From: Paracoccus maritimus
GTDB taxonomy: Bacteria > Pseudomonadota > Alphaproteobacteria > Rhodobacterales > Rhodobacteraceae
Length of the DNA: 64,000 nucleotides
Direction: 5' to 3'
NCBI RefSeq assembly: GCF_025195095.1
Contig: NZ_JANAVZ010000008.1
Coordinates: forward strand, 1-64,000
Each line of letters opens with the position of its first letter. Position 1 is the first letter of the stretch. The position numbers and the translations under genes were made by a program. Shown here piece by piece: positions 45,158-53,787 of the stretch. Below the pieces are notes generated by a model. The model was not told the DNA's origin, made no database searches, and saw nothing but the letters and a program-made list of their open reading frames with translations.

Positions 45158-45454
45158 CTAGCACTGTCCCAGCATCCAGCGGCGCGAGGTCGGCGGTGTG
45201 GCCTTCTTGCAAAGATTGCACCCACAGCTTGGCAGATGCGACCGCTTGACGACCTTGGGCTCGCAGGATGTCGCCTCGGCGCGGTTCTCCGCCCGGCGCA
45301 GGGCGCTGGACAGGGTGCTGATCTGCGGCAGGGCCGGCAGCACCGGGCTAGCGGCACCGCAGCAGGGGCATTCCAGACCCGACAGGCTGTTTGCATAGCT
45401 GACAAGGCCTGTGAAGACGCCGTGATCGGGGCATTGAAAGTCATAGACCGGCAT
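45158..45454 (-). CDS. fmdB: FmdB-type zinc-ribbon protein
   Basis: 98 residues starting MPVYDFQCPDHGVF after a good AAGGAG. The N-terminal zinc ribbon has CPDHG and CPCCGA pairs typical of FmdB/RPS-like putative regulatory proteins, and a second Cys set occurs at the end (SCGCNLCKK). In Methylophilus-type formamide loci fmdB lies with the fmdA amidase; the same association is present here. Its function is unknown; zinc-dependent regulation or enzyme assembly has been proposed for the group. It is 11 bp after amiS. Confidence 0.78.
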   Translation of the reverse strand: MPVYDFQCPDHGVFTGLVSYANSLSGLECPCCGAASPVLPALPQISTLSSALRRAENRAEATSCEPKVVKRSHLPSCGCNLCKKATPPTSRRWMLGQC

Positions 45455-45465
45455 GGCGGATCTCC

Positions 45466-45978
45466 TTACAGCAGTCCATCGAGAAGCAGGAAGCCGGGCA
45501 GCCAGCCGGTGACGATACCGGCAATCAGCGTGACCCAGGCAGTTTGCCGCAGGATCGGTCGTCCCAAGGCCAGCAGCAGAAAATACATGAACCACAGCAC
45601 GCCCCAGATCAGCCAGTTGCCAGCAAGCCAGACCTCGGTCATCGACTGGGCTCCGGATATGCCGCGCAGGAACACGGGAACGGTGGTGATGGCGACGAAC
45701 AGGCTGAACCAGCCCAGCCCGCGTCCATCCACGGCCACCAGGCGGTTATAGGCCACCCACAGATAGGTGGTGGCGAACATTAGCGTCAGCGCCGCCGCGC
45801 GCACGCTTTGGATCCCGGCATCTGATCCGAACGCGCCCTGGATGACGACACCCGCCGCGACCAGACCCGAGACGATGTTGATGACCACGATCTCGCGGTC
45901 CTGGATGCGATCCATGAGCCAGAGCCCGTTGAGAAACAGCACCGCACCCACATAAAACAGAAGAAATCCAAGCAACAT
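45466..45978 (-). CDS. amiS: AmiS/UreI-family amide/urea channel
   Basis: 170 residues with six hydrophobic segments. The sequence has the AmiS/UreI pattern: LLGFLLFYVGAVLFLNGLWL at the start, FATTYLWVAYNRL, and NWLIWGVLWFMYFLLLALGR, with the aromatic residues that line the pore in UreI. These are passive channels for short amides or urea. Between fmdA and fmdB on one strand, it should admit formamide or acetamide for FmdA. Confidence 0.87.
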   Translation of the reverse strand: MLLGFLLFYVGAVLFLNGLWLMDRIQDREIVVINIVSGLVAAGVVIQGAFGSDAGIQSVRAAALTLMFATTYLWVAYNRLVAVDGRGLGWFSLFVAITTVPVFLRGISGAQSMTEVWLAGNWLIWGVLWFMYFLLLALGRPILRQTAWVTLIAGIVTGWLPGFLLLDGLL

Positions 45979-45998
45979 GACGCATGGCTCCGTGTTGG

Positions 45999-46022
45999 GG
46001 CCCCGCCCCAGAGGGGACGGGG
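45999..46022 (-). terminator. Hairpin between fmdA and amiS
   Basis: GCCCCG-CCCC (45999-46008) pairs with GGGG-CGGGGC (46012-46022), with one bulged A and an AGA loop, in the 56-bp gap after fmdA. It may reduce read-through from fmdA to amiS, since only modest channel expression would be needed. Confidence 0.5.
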
Positions 46023-46034
46023 CGAAGGGGGCTG

Positions 46035-47261
46035 TCAGCTTGTTCGCGCGACGGACACTTCGGGGACGGATCGTTTCGGCCCGTCAGCATTGGGTCGGAT
46101 GTCGAAGTCGAAGATCGCGGTCGGTATCGCCAGCGTTGCGCAGGCGTTGGGAATATCGACGATCCCGGCGATGCGTCCCTCGACCGGGGCGGTGCCCAGG
46201 ATCATGTAGGCCTGTTCACCTGAATAGCCGAACTTCTTGAGATACTCGATCGCGTTCAGGCAGGCCCGGCGATAGGCCACATGCGCATCCAGATAATACT
46301 GCTCGCCGGTATGTTCATCGACCGAGATGCCTTCGAAGATCAGGTAGTCGTCGAAATGCGGGTCGATGGGCGAGGGGCGGAAGATCGGGTTGGTGACGCC
46401 GTATTTCGACATCCCGTCCTTGATGACGTCCACCTTGATGTCGATCCATCCAGCCATCTCGATGGCGCCGCAGAAGGTGATTTCACCGTCGCCCTGACTG
46501 AAGTGGATGTCGCCCATCGAAAGCCCGCCGCCCTTAACATAGACGGGGAAATAGACCTTGGATCCGCGCGACAGGTTCTTGATGTCGCAATTGCCGCCAT
46601 GTTCGCGGGGCGGCACGGTGCGCCACGCCTCTTTCGCGGCGGCCTCGGCCGTGCTGCCCGACATCTGGCCCATCAGCGCGGTTGACGGGTCCGGCGGGCA
46701 GGCCAGCGGCGGCACGCGGTCGGGGTCGGTGGCGATCAGCGCCGCCTCGCGCCGGTTGGCCTCGGCCAGCAGCTTGTGGTCGGGCAGGCAGCCGATCAGG
46801 CCGGGATGGATCAGGCCGGGATAGCGCACGCCGGGGACGTGGCGCGATCGGGCATAGATCCCTTCGAAATCCCAGCAGGACTTGACCGCTTCGGGGTAAT
46901 GCTCGGTCAGGAAGCCGCCGCCGTTTTCCTTGGCGAACAGCGCGTTGAAACCCCAGCGCGAATCGTCCTTGGCGCCGATGTCCAGGATGTCCACGACCAG
47001 CAGGTCGCCCGGCTCGGCGCCCTCGAACGCGAAGGGGCCGGAAAGATAGTGGACGCGCGTCAGATCGACGTCCCGGATGTCGTTGGCACTTTCATTGTTG
47101 CCGACCTGCCCGCCGGTCCAGTCATAGCATTCGACACGCAGAACCTCTCCGGTCTTGAAGGTCTCGACCATCGGAATGTCCGGGTGCCAACGGTTATGTG
47201 TCTTGATGGCGGCCTCTTCGGGCGCCTTGCTCAGATCCACCTCGAATACGGTCTTTGGCAT
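46035..47261 (-). CDS. fmdA: Formamidase / acetamidase
   Basis: 408 residues, the usual size of FmdA. Family segments include HNRWHPDIPMVETFKTGEVL at the N-terminus, PGDLLVVDILDIG, the HPGLIGCLP loop, GGNCDIKNL and FPVYVKGGGLSMGDIHFSQG, which contains the conserved glutamate/aspartate metal-site region. It hydrolyses formamide (and often acetamide) to the acid and ammonia. The start at 47261 follows GGGAGGA; an upstream ATG 11 codons earlier is rejected. First gene of fmdA-amiS-fmdB, divergent from a transporter-kinase gene. Confidence 0.88.
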   Translation of the reverse strand: MPKTVFEVDLSKAPEEAAIKTHNRWHPDIPMVETFKTGEVLRVECYDWTGGQVGNNESANDIRDVDLTRVHYLSGPFAFEGAEPGDLLVVDILDIGAKDDSRWGFNALFAKENGGGFLTEHYPEAVKSCWDFEGIYARSRHVPGVRYPGLIHPGLIGCLPDHKLLAEANRREAALIATDPDRVPPLACPPDPSTALMGQMSGSTAEAAAKEAWRTVPPREHGGNCDIKNLSRGSKVYFPVYVKGGGLSMGDIHFSQGDGEITFCGAIEMAGWIDIKVDVIKDGMSKYGVTNPIFRPSPIDPHFDDYLIFEGISVDEHTGEQYYLDAHVAYRRACLNAIEYLKKFGYSGEQAYMILGTAPVEGRIAGIVDIPNACATLAIPTAIFDFDIRPNADGPKRSVPEVSVARTS

Positions 47262-47334
47262 CTCATCCTCCCTGTTTCGGGCGGCCGGTGCCATGCGTGG
47301 CCGGCCGATCCTCGGGATCAGCCTGCCCGCTTCA

Positions 47335-47405
47335 TGTAATCGTCATACATGCCGAACGGAGCAGTTTTGTAATTTTGTGTAATCAAGAAATTACAATCGA
47401 TTACA
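47335..47405. promoter_or_regulatory. Four-hexamer symmetric operator-like palindrome (plus a fifth half-site)
   Basis: TGTAAT at 47368-47373 and 47378-47383, and ATTACA at 47390-47395 and 47400-47405, are arranged exactly symmetrically about 47386.5 with a 10-bp period within each pair. A further TGTAATC lies at 47335-47341, 33 bp (about three turns) from the first. The array is between divergent fmdA and the NCS1-kinase gene. It is a strong candidate for cooperative binding by a dimeric or tetrameric regulator, such as the OmpR-type protein encoded at 51267-52025. Confidence 0.7.
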
Positions 47406-47542
47406 TGGACCCTGACGGTTTCGACAATTCACAGGAGGCGACAACGCGGCTAGTCTACCGGTCGGCCGCGCATGGCTTATGCGGCGATGATCGGTCCTGC
47501 CGCGAAGGGCGGGTCAGTCGCGCGGCGATCCGGGGGCAGGGG

Positions 47543-50176
47543 ATGACGATCACGAACGCGACGGGCGGTGATGGCGGCGGGCCGCGATCCAGCGGCGGGT
47601 TTCCCGGCCTGGAACCCGCGCCGCGCAGCTATCAATCCTGGGTCGCCGACGAGACCATCGAGGACTATGCGCTGCGCTATGCCCCGGCCAGCCACCGGCG
47701 CTGGACGCCTGCGACGATCACCCACACCGCCTTGGGCGGGATCTCGTTCCTGGCGCTGGAGGCGATCGGCGCTGCGCTGACGATATCCTGGGGCGTTCAA
47801 ACCACCGTGGTCGCGGTGCTGCTGGTCTCGGTCTTCATCTTCGTCACCAGCCTGCCCATCGCTTATCACGTCGCGCGGGCCAACGTGGATCTGGACCTGC
47901 TGACCCGTGGCGCGGGTTTCGGCTATATCGGGTCGATCATCACCTCGCTGATCTATGCCACCTACACGATCATCTTCTTCGCGCTGGAAGGCGTGATCAT
48001 CGCTCAGGCGCTTCTGGTCTGTTTCGGGTTGCCGCTGCCTGTCGGGTACCTGCTGTCGGCACTGGTGGTCCTGCCGGTCGCGTCCAGGGGCATGACCGCG
48101 ATATCCCGCTTTCAGATGGCCACGCAATTGCCGTGGATCGTGCTGGCGCTGCTGCCCTTCGCGGCGATTGCGTGGGCCGATCCCGATGCCGCCTCGCGCT
48201 GGCTGGCCGCGCCCGGCCCGGAACTGAGCCTGCTGTCGCTTGGCGCGGCGGTCGGCGTACTGTGCGCTCTGACCCTGCAGATTGGCGAGCAGGTCGACTA
48301 CCTGCGCTTTCTACCGCCTCGCGAGACGACGACGCGCCTGCGCTGGTGGGGTGCGCTGATCCTGGCCGGGCCGGGCTGGATCCTGGTTGGCGGCACCAAG
48401 ATCCTGATGGGCAGCTTCCTGGCATGGCTGGCCATCGGGAACGGCGTGGCGCACGAAGCCGCGGTCGAGCCGATCAGCATGTTCTGGCACGCCTATGAAT
48501 ATCTGTTCGGGCCGCAGACGGCATTGCTGGTAGCGACGGCCTATGTGTTGGTCGCGCAGATCAAGATCAATGTGACCAACGCCTATGCGGGATCGCTGGC
48601 GCAGTCGAATTTCCTGCTGCGGGTCATGCGCTATCATCCCGGCCGTCTGGTCTGGCTGCTGATGCATGTCGCGATCAGCCTGACGCTGATGATGATGGGG
48701 GTCTTTTCGACGCTCGAGGCGGTGTTGGCCATCTATGCCAACCTAGCGCTGGCTTGGCTGGGGGCGCTGTTTGCGGATCTGGCGATCCTGAAACCGCTTC
48801 GGCTAAGTCCCTCTCATCTTGAATTCCGGCGTGCCTATCTGCCCGATCTGAATCCGGTCGGTTGCGGTGGAATGGCCGTCGGCGGACTGGCCGGGCTGGC
48901 GCTGTATCTGGGCGGCGGGGGGCCGCTGCTGCAGGCTTGGTCGGCGCCGATCGCATCGCTGGTCGCGCTTATCGTGGCGACGGCGATCGGGGTGTTGCGA
49001 CGCGGCAAGGGCTATATCGCGCGTCCGCCAAGCGATCTGGGTGCCGGCCAGCAACATGCCTGCGCGATTTGCAGCCACAGCTATGCGACACCGGACATGG
49101 CCTATTGCACGTTCTATGAGCGGCCAATCTGTTCGCTGTGCTGCAGTCTTGAACCGCATTGCCGGGATTTCTGCAAACGGTCGCGTCCGGCCGGAACAGA
49201 GATGTCGCAATCCGAGGACGGCGCGGTTCGCCTGCATCGCGTGTCACCCCGGCTTTGGCCCCGGATCTGGCAAGTGGTCGCCATGTTCCTGCTGCTGATG
49301 GCGCTGGCGGGATGCCTGTATCTGGCAGCCCGCTACATGTCGGTCTGGCTGCGCAGCCCCGAACAGACGGTTTCGTTCTTCCTGGCCGCGGCACCTCTGA
49401 TGGCGCTGCTGGCCTTCTGGGCAGTGCTGGCGAACGAGCGGCGTCGCCTGACCGAGGAAAACCTGCTGGATGCCTTGCGGCGTCTGGGATCGACCCAGCG
49501 CGAGCTGGCGATCCGCCAGCGTCTTGCCGCCGTGGGCGAGGTCGCCGCGATGATCAGCCACGAGTTGCGCAACCCGCTGGGCACGATCACCAGTTCGGTC
49601 GAGGTGCTGTCGCGCAGCCCGGGACTTGGCGCCGAGGCGGAAGAGGATGTCGCCCGCATCCGGCGCAATATCGGCCGCTGCAGCAGGATCATCGACATCC
49701 TCCTGGATTTTGCCCGACAGGGGGCACACGAGACTGTCTCTGTCGAGATGCAAGGCTGGCTTGCTGCGCTGGCAGCGGAACATCCCGAACGCGCCGTGAT
49801 CACGCTTGAGGTGCAACCGGGCATGATGTTGCGCTGCGATCCCGCGCGTCTGCAATTCGCGATCCGCAACCTGATCGAGAATGCCTGGCAGGCAGCCGAG
49901 GCCGAGGTTGACCGCGCGCAACGCCCCGCGATCGTGCTGCGCGCCTTTCGCGAGGCGGGGCGCGCGATCATCGAGGTCGAAGACAACGGCGCGGGACTGC
50001 CGCCCGAGATCAGCGCGCGGGCCTTTGACCCGCTGGTGACGACCAAGGCGGCCGGGGTCGGCCTTGGTCTGCCGCTGGTCCGGCGGGTCGCCCAGATGCA
50101 TGGTGGCGATGCCTGGATCGAACGCACCGGACCGGGTGGAACATCCATGAGACTCAGCATCGTCGAGCAGCCATGA
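47543..50176 (+). CDS. NCS1-like permease fused to sensor histidine kinase
   Basis: 877 residues from the ATG at 47543; another in-frame ATG at 47405 lies inside the operator palindrome. Residues 50-485 form about 12 helices of purine-cytosine-permease (NCS1) type, with the TRGAGFGYIGSI and IKINVTNAYAGSLAQSN stretches expected in helices 3 and 8. A cysteine cluster follows (Cys507, 510, 522, 530, 533, 534, 540, 544), then two helices (about 575-597, 610-630). The kinase has its phospho-acceptor His673 in SHELRNP, N-box NLIEN and G-box DNGAG. It likely senses a solute by binding or transporting it. It overlaps the next gene by four bases. Confidence 0.85.
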   Translation: MTITNATGGDGGGPRSSGGFPGLEPAPRSYQSWVADETIEDYALRYAPASHRRWTPATITHTALGGISFLALEAIGAALTISWGVQTTVVAVLLVSVFIFVTSLPIAYHVARANVDLDLLTRGAGFGYIGSIITSLIYATYTIIFFALEGVIIAQALLVCFGLPLPVGYLLSALVVLPVASRGMTAISRFQMATQLPWIVLALLPFAAIAWADPDAASRWLAAPGPELSLLSLGAAVGVLCALTLQIGEQVDYLRFLPPRETTTRLRWWGALILAGPGWILVGGTKILMGSFLAWLAIGNGVAHEAAVEPISMFWHAYEYLFGPQTALLVATAYVLVAQIKINVTNAYAGSLAQSNFLLRVMRYHPGRLVWLLMHVAISLTLMMMGVFSTLEAVLAIYANLALAWLGALFADLAILKPLRLSPSHLEFRRAYLPDLNPVGCGGMAVGGLAGLALYLGGGGPLLQAWSAPIASLVALIVATAIGVLRRGKGYIARPPSDLGAGQQHACAICSHSYATPDMAYCTFYERPICSLCCSLEPHCRDFCKRSRPAGTEMSQSEDGAVRLHRVSPRLWPRIWQVVAMFLLLMALAGCLYLAARYMSVWLRSPEQTVSFFLAAAPLMALLAFWAVLANERRRLTEENLLDALRRLGSTQRELAIRQRLAAVGEVAAMISHELRNPLGTITSSVEVLSRSPGLGAEAEEDVARIRRNIGRCSRIIDILLDFARQGAHETVSVEMQGWLAALAAEHPERAVITLEVQPGMMLRCDPARLQFAIRNLIENAWQAAEAEVDRAQRPAIVLRAFREAGRAIIEVEDNGAGLPPEISARAFDPLVTTKAAGVGLGLPLVRRVAQMHGGDAWIERTGPGGTSMRLSIVEQP

Positions 50177-51291
50177 ATCCCGTCGCCGCCCCGAGGCAGA
50201 TCCTGATCGTGGATGACGATCCAGATTTCGCGACCGCGACCTCAAGGGCGTTGGCCCTGGAAGGGATCGCCTGCAGGATCGCCCATGACGGCGCCGCGGC
50301 GATGGCCGAGCTGGCGGATGGCCAGATCGAGATCGTTCTGCTGGACATCCGGATCGGCCCCGAGGACGGCACCGAACTGGCCGCCAGGATGCGGGCTGCC
50401 GCGCCCGGACTGATCCTGATGCTGATGACCGCATATGCCTCGGTGGACAGCGCCGTGGCGGCGCTGAAGGCGGGGGCATATGACTATTTGCGCAAGCCCT
50501 TCTTTCTGGACGAGCTGATGCAATCGCTGGACCGCTGTTTCCAGCTTGCCGATCTTCGCCGCGGGAAGGCGCGGGCGGAACGCGAGCTTGTCCAGATCCG
50601 GCAGCTTGAGACGACCTCGCGCCTTGCCGCCGGCCTGTCCCATGATTTCCGCAACATGCTGGCCGTCATTCAGGCGAACCTGTCTGTGCTTGACGAAAGG
50701 CTGCACAAGGCGGACGCCCTGAAACCCTATGCGCAGGACGCGCTTGAGGCTGTGCAGACCGCCGAGACGCTGGTCGCGCGGCTGCTGGGGTTTGCCCGTG
50801 CCCGGCCGATGTCGGGTCCGCCCGTCGATCTGCGGTCCCTGGTTTCCGGGCCTACCGACATGCTGCGCCGCAGCCTGTGTGCGGAAATGACCCTGACGGT
50901 CGGCTTGCCCGATCAGCCGCTGCTGGCGCCGGTCAATCCCGGCCAGATGGAGACCGCCGTGGTCAATCTTCTGATCAACGCGCGTGATGCGACCGGCGGC
51001 ACCGGGTCCGCCACCATCGTTCTGGAACATGTCTGGCGCGGCAGCGACTATGCCCGGCTGACAGTGCAGGATGACGGCAGGGGGCTTGGTCCTGACGCAC
51101 TGGAACACGCGCTGGAGCCGATGTTCACCACCAAGCCCGACGGCACAGGACTTGGTCTGCCGATGATCCAGCAGATGGCGCTGATGGGTGGCGGTGATTT
51201 TCGTCTGGTCAACGCCGCCGGCGGCGGGGCGCGCGCAATTCTCGAGTTGCCGTGCCTGAAGCCCGGTCAGGGCTCGGGCGAGAACATGTAG
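50173..51291 (+). CDS. Receiver-histidine kinase hybrid (REC-HisKA-HATPase)
   Basis: 372 residues. The N-terminal receiver has acidic pocket DDD (14-16), phospho-acceptor Asp58 and Lys108 in YLRKPF. It is followed by a dimerisation helix with His157 in LSHDFRNML and an ATPase domain with NLLINARDA, DDGRGLG and TGLGLPM boxes. There is no output or DNA-binding domain and no membrane segment. REC-first kinases often act as phosphorelay intermediates; here it overlaps the permease-kinase gene and converges with an OmpR-type regulator, so His673 kinase to Asp58/His157 to the OmpR-type Asp65 is a plausible route. Confidence 0.83.
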   Translation: MNPVAAPRQILIVDDDPDFATATSRALALEGIACRIAHDGAAAMAELADGQIEIVLLDIRIGPEDGTELAARMRAAAPGLILMLMTAYASVDSAVAALKAGAYDYLRKPFFLDELMQSLDRCFQLADLRRGKARAERELVQIRQLETTSRLAAGLSHDFRNMLAVIQANLSVLDERLHKADALKPYAQDALEAVQTAETLVARLLGFARARPMSGPPVDLRSLVSGPTDMLRRSLCAEMTLTVGLPDQPLLAPVNPGQMETAVVNLLINARDATGGTGSATIVLEHVWRGSDYARLTVQDDGRGLGPDALEHALEPMFTTKPDGTGLGLPMIQQMALMGGGDFRLVNAAGGGARAILELPCLKPGQGSGENM

Positions 51292-52025
51292 CCGGTGCCG
51301 CGAATGGTGCGGATGCGGCGCGGGTTCGGCCCCGTATCGCCGATCTTGCGGCGCAGCTTGGCGATCATCATGTCGATTGACCGATCATAGGGCGACCACG
51401 CCCTGCCCGCCGTCAGATCCAGAAGCTGATCGCGGCTCAGCGCGCGACCGGGACGCTGCGCCAGTGCACTGAGCAGATTGAACTCATGGGTGGTCAGCGG
51501 CATCGCAATCCCATCCGGGCGCTGCAGGGTACGCGCGCCCAGGTCCAGGACATAGCCGTCGAACGTGACGCTGCGGCCGGGGGGCGCGGCCCGATCCGCA
51601 TCTTCGGCAGGGGCACGCTCGTCCGGCAGACGTCGCAGTACCGCCCGGACCCGGGCCAGCAATTCGCGCGGCTCGAAGGGCTTGACCAGAAAATCATCCG
51701 CCCCGATCTCCAGCGCCACGATGCGGTCCAGCGCCTCTTGCCGGGCGGACAGGAAGATAATCCCCATATCCTTGCTGCGGCCAAGCTTTCGGGCCAGCGA
51801 ATAGCCGTCATCGCGTCCGGGCAGTCCGATATCCAGAACGACGACGTCGAACTGCCTTTCGGCCAGTGCAAGCTGCATTCCGGTCCCGTCGGAGGCGGTC
51901 CGCGCGACGAACCCCTGATCGGTGAAGTATCGCTGCAGGAACGCGCTGAGACGTGCGTCGTCCTCGACGAAAAGAATATGCAGCGGTTGCTGCGGGACAG
52001 CGCTGACGCATGAGTGATCTGTCAT
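51267..52025 (-). CDS. OmpR-family response regulator
   Basis: 252 residues from MTDHSCVS; a longer reading upstream lacks coding character and is rejected. The receiver has the EDD acidic pair (21-23), phospho-acceptor Asp65 and the conserved Lys in VKPFEPRELLARVRAV. The winged-helix output domain (about 155-250) has LTTHEFNLLSALAQRPGRAL and a recognition region RSIDMMIAKLRRKIGD with IRTIRGTGYMF. The last 25 bp overlap the end of the convergent REC-kinase gene, so antisense overlap or coupled control is possible. It is the likely DNA-binding end of the system. Confidence 0.87.
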   Translation of the reverse strand: MTDHSCVSAVPQQPLHILFVEDDARLSAFLQRYFTDQGFVARTASDGTGMQLALAERQFDVVVLDIGLPGRDDGYSLARKLGRSKDMGIIFLSARQEALDRIVALEIGADDFLVKPFEPRELLARVRAVLRRLPDERAPAEDADRAAPPGRSVTFDGYVLDLGARTLQRPDGIAMPLTTHEFNLLSALAQRPGRALSRDQLLDLTAGRAWSPYDRSIDMMIAKLRRKIGDTGPNPRRIRTIRGTGYMFSPEP

Positions 52026-52257
52026 CTCGGCCTGTCGAACGTGATGCTTGACGCAAGCGAAAGCCGGGCTGCGCAAGCGCTGGGCTTGGCCGATACTAGC
52101 CGGGCGCCGGCCTGTTTGCCACAGTCGCGATCGCCGTCCTGGGTAGGCGCTTCGAAAAAAATAATATGCTGTCCTGCATCCAAACGCACGCCTCTTCGAG
52201 TCTTCAGGACATGAAGGCTGCGGAAAGACCGCGGCCAAGCCCATGAAAGGACATATC
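52026..52257. other. Divergent intergenic region, response regulator / DUF4394
   Basis: 232 bp without a supported gene. A short A-tract with AATAATATG near 52158-52168 is the only AT-rich element and may belong to a promoter for the DUF4394 gene. No repeat or dyad was found. Confidence 0.35.
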
Positions 52258-53064
52258 ATGTTCAAGAATATTCCTTTGCTGACCGCGACGGCGATCGTCG
52301 CCGTATCCGCAACCGGCGCAATGGCAGAAATGAAGGCCGGCACGATGGCCATCGGCCTTTCCGGCGACAAGACCCTGCATCATATCGATGCGGCGACCGC
52401 GACGGTCAAAGCCACGATGGATGTCGAGGGTGTGGACAAGCTTCTGGGCGTCGATCTGCGTCCTGCGACCGGGCAGTTGATCGGCGTCACCGACGCTTTC
52501 GAAATTGTCGAAATCGATCCGGAAACCGGCGCGGCCACGGTGATCTCTACCATGGATACCGAACTGCCGATCGAAGGCGATGCGCCGGTGATCGTGGATT
52601 TCAATCCGATGGCCGACAAGTTGCGCTTCATGTCGGGCACCACGAATCATCGTGTGGACATCGAAAGCGGCGCTGTCACGGTTGACGGTTCGCTGGAATT
52701 CGAAGCCGAGGACATGCATGCGGGCGAAGCCCCGGCCATCGTTGCCGCTGCCTATATCAATTCCCACGGCAAGCCGGAATCGACCGCGATGTATGATATC
52801 GACAGCACCATTGTCGCGCTGATCCAGCAGACTTCGCCGAACGACGGAACTCTGGCCGCCATCGGCAAGCTGGGGATCGAGGGTGCAGGCAGCTATGCCT
52901 TCGACATCGCGACCGACGCCGAGGGCGCGAACACGGCATGGCTTGCCGCGGGCGGGAAGCTGCACACCGTGTCGCTTGAAGATGGCAGCGTGCAGGAAAG
53001 CTGGGATATCCAGGATGCCGACGGCGCGGAACTGCGCGACATCACGTTCATGACCGCAATGTAA
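52258..53064 (+). CDS. Secreted DUF4394 domain protein
   Basis: 268 residues from MFKNIPLLTATAIVAVSATG, a clear signal peptide cleaved near AMAEM. An ATG five codons earlier lacks correct ribosome spacing, whereas AAGGA fits this one. The mature region resembles DUF4394: repeated strand motifs such as IGLSGDKTLHHIDAATATVK, LLGVDLRPATGQLIGVTD and VDFNPMADKLRFMSGTTNHR, suggesting a beta-propeller-like fold. No catalytic motif is visible. It lies directly upstream of an ECF sigma/anti-sigma pair, so it may be regulated by them or take part in envelope sensing. Confidence 0.75.
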   Translation: MFKNIPLLTATAIVAVSATGAMAEMKAGTMAIGLSGDKTLHHIDAATATVKATMDVEGVDKLLGVDLRPATGQLIGVTDAFEIVEIDPETGAATVISTMDTELPIEGDAPVIVDFNPMADKLRFMSGTTNHRVDIESGAVTVDGSLEFEAEDMHAGEAPAIVAAAYINSHGKPESTAMYDIDSTIVALIQQTSPNDGTLAAIGKLGIEGAGSYAFDIATDAEGANTAWLAAGGKLHTVSLEDGSVQESWDIQDADGAELRDITFMTAM

Positions 53065-53080
53065 CGGTTCAAGAGTGTTC

Positions 53081-53111
53081 GGCTGGCGCGGCGCGGTACT
53101 GCGCGCCAGCC
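53081..53111 (+). terminator. Hairpin after the DUF4394 gene
   Basis: GGCTGGCGCG (53081-53090) and its complement (53102-53111) with an 11-nt loop begin 17 nt after the stop. No U-run follows. It probably separates DUF4394 expression from the sigma-factor gene. Confidence 0.55.
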
Positions 53112-53220
53112 ACTCGCGGTAATGTTATCACGGGCAGGTCGCATCGCGCGGTCGCACCCGGACCCGACGGGTTTGACAGATCGCCCGATGCGCCTTAGCC
53201 GTGGCACAAATGTAATCAGC

Positions 53221-53787
53221 ATGGCGGGGAAGGCAGGCCATTTCGTGACCGATCATGCATCCTTGCTGAAGGCCTGTGCTGACGGCGACAAATCTGCGCT
53301 GCAGCAGCTGATGCTTGCCGAGGGCGGGCGAATGCTGGGCGTGGCAAGGCGCATGTTGCGTCGCGCAGATCTTGCCGAAGATGCGCTGCAGGAAAGTCTG
53401 GTGCTGATCTGGCGAAAGGCCCATCAGTTCGACGAAACCCGCGGCAGTGCCAAGGGCTGGGTCTATGCGATCCTTCGCAATCGTTGCCTGACGATGCTGC
53501 GCCGCGAAGATCGCGAAGTTCCGGTATCGCCGGGCACACTGGGCGAGGTGCTGGACGACACGACGCACCAGACCATTCTGGATGAGGCCTTCGAAAGGCT
53601 GGGGACGACATCTGACCTGCGTCAATGCCTTCAGTCGTTAGAGCCCGGAACGCGCCGCGCCATCCTGTCGTCCTACGTGCTGGGCTACAGCCACGGAGAG
53701 ATTGCGGGACATCTGGGCGCGCCGCTGGGTTCGGTGAAGTCATGGGTGCGACGGGGTCTTTTGAAGCTGAGGGAGTGTCTGTCATGA
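53221..53787 (+). CDS. ECF-type RNA polymerase sigma factor (SigK-like)
   Basis: 188 residues from MAGKAGHF. Sigma region 2 (about 20-85) has AEDALQESLVLIWRKAHQFD and GSAKGWVYAILRNRC; region 4 (about 125-185) has the HTH LGYSHGEIAGHLGAPLGSVK and SWVRRGLLKLREC. Regions 1 and 3 are absent, as in ECF factors. The stop overlaps the anti-sigma start (ATGA), so the two are made in fixed ratio. The partner suggests the SigK/RskA class, often triggered by oxidative or envelope stress. Confidence 0.88.
   Translation: MAGKAGHFVTDHASLLKACADGDKSALQQLMLAEGGRMLGVARRMLRRADLAEDALQESLVLIWRKAHQFDETRGSAKGWVYAILRNRCLTMLRREDREVPVSPGTLGEVLDDTTHQTILDEAFERLGTTSDLRQCLQSLEPGTRRAILSSYVLGYSHGEIAGHLGAPLGSVKSWVRRGLLKLRECLS

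Noticed and set aside
46035..47261. Formamidase as part of histidine degradation
   Set aside because: The hut genes include HutF and N-formylglutamate deformylase, which release formate rather than formamide, so FmdA is not needed for that route.
47405..47542. N-terminal extension of the permease-kinase from the ATG at 47405
   Set aside because: The ATG is part of the operator palindrome, has no ribosome site, and the extra 46 residues are not transporter-like.
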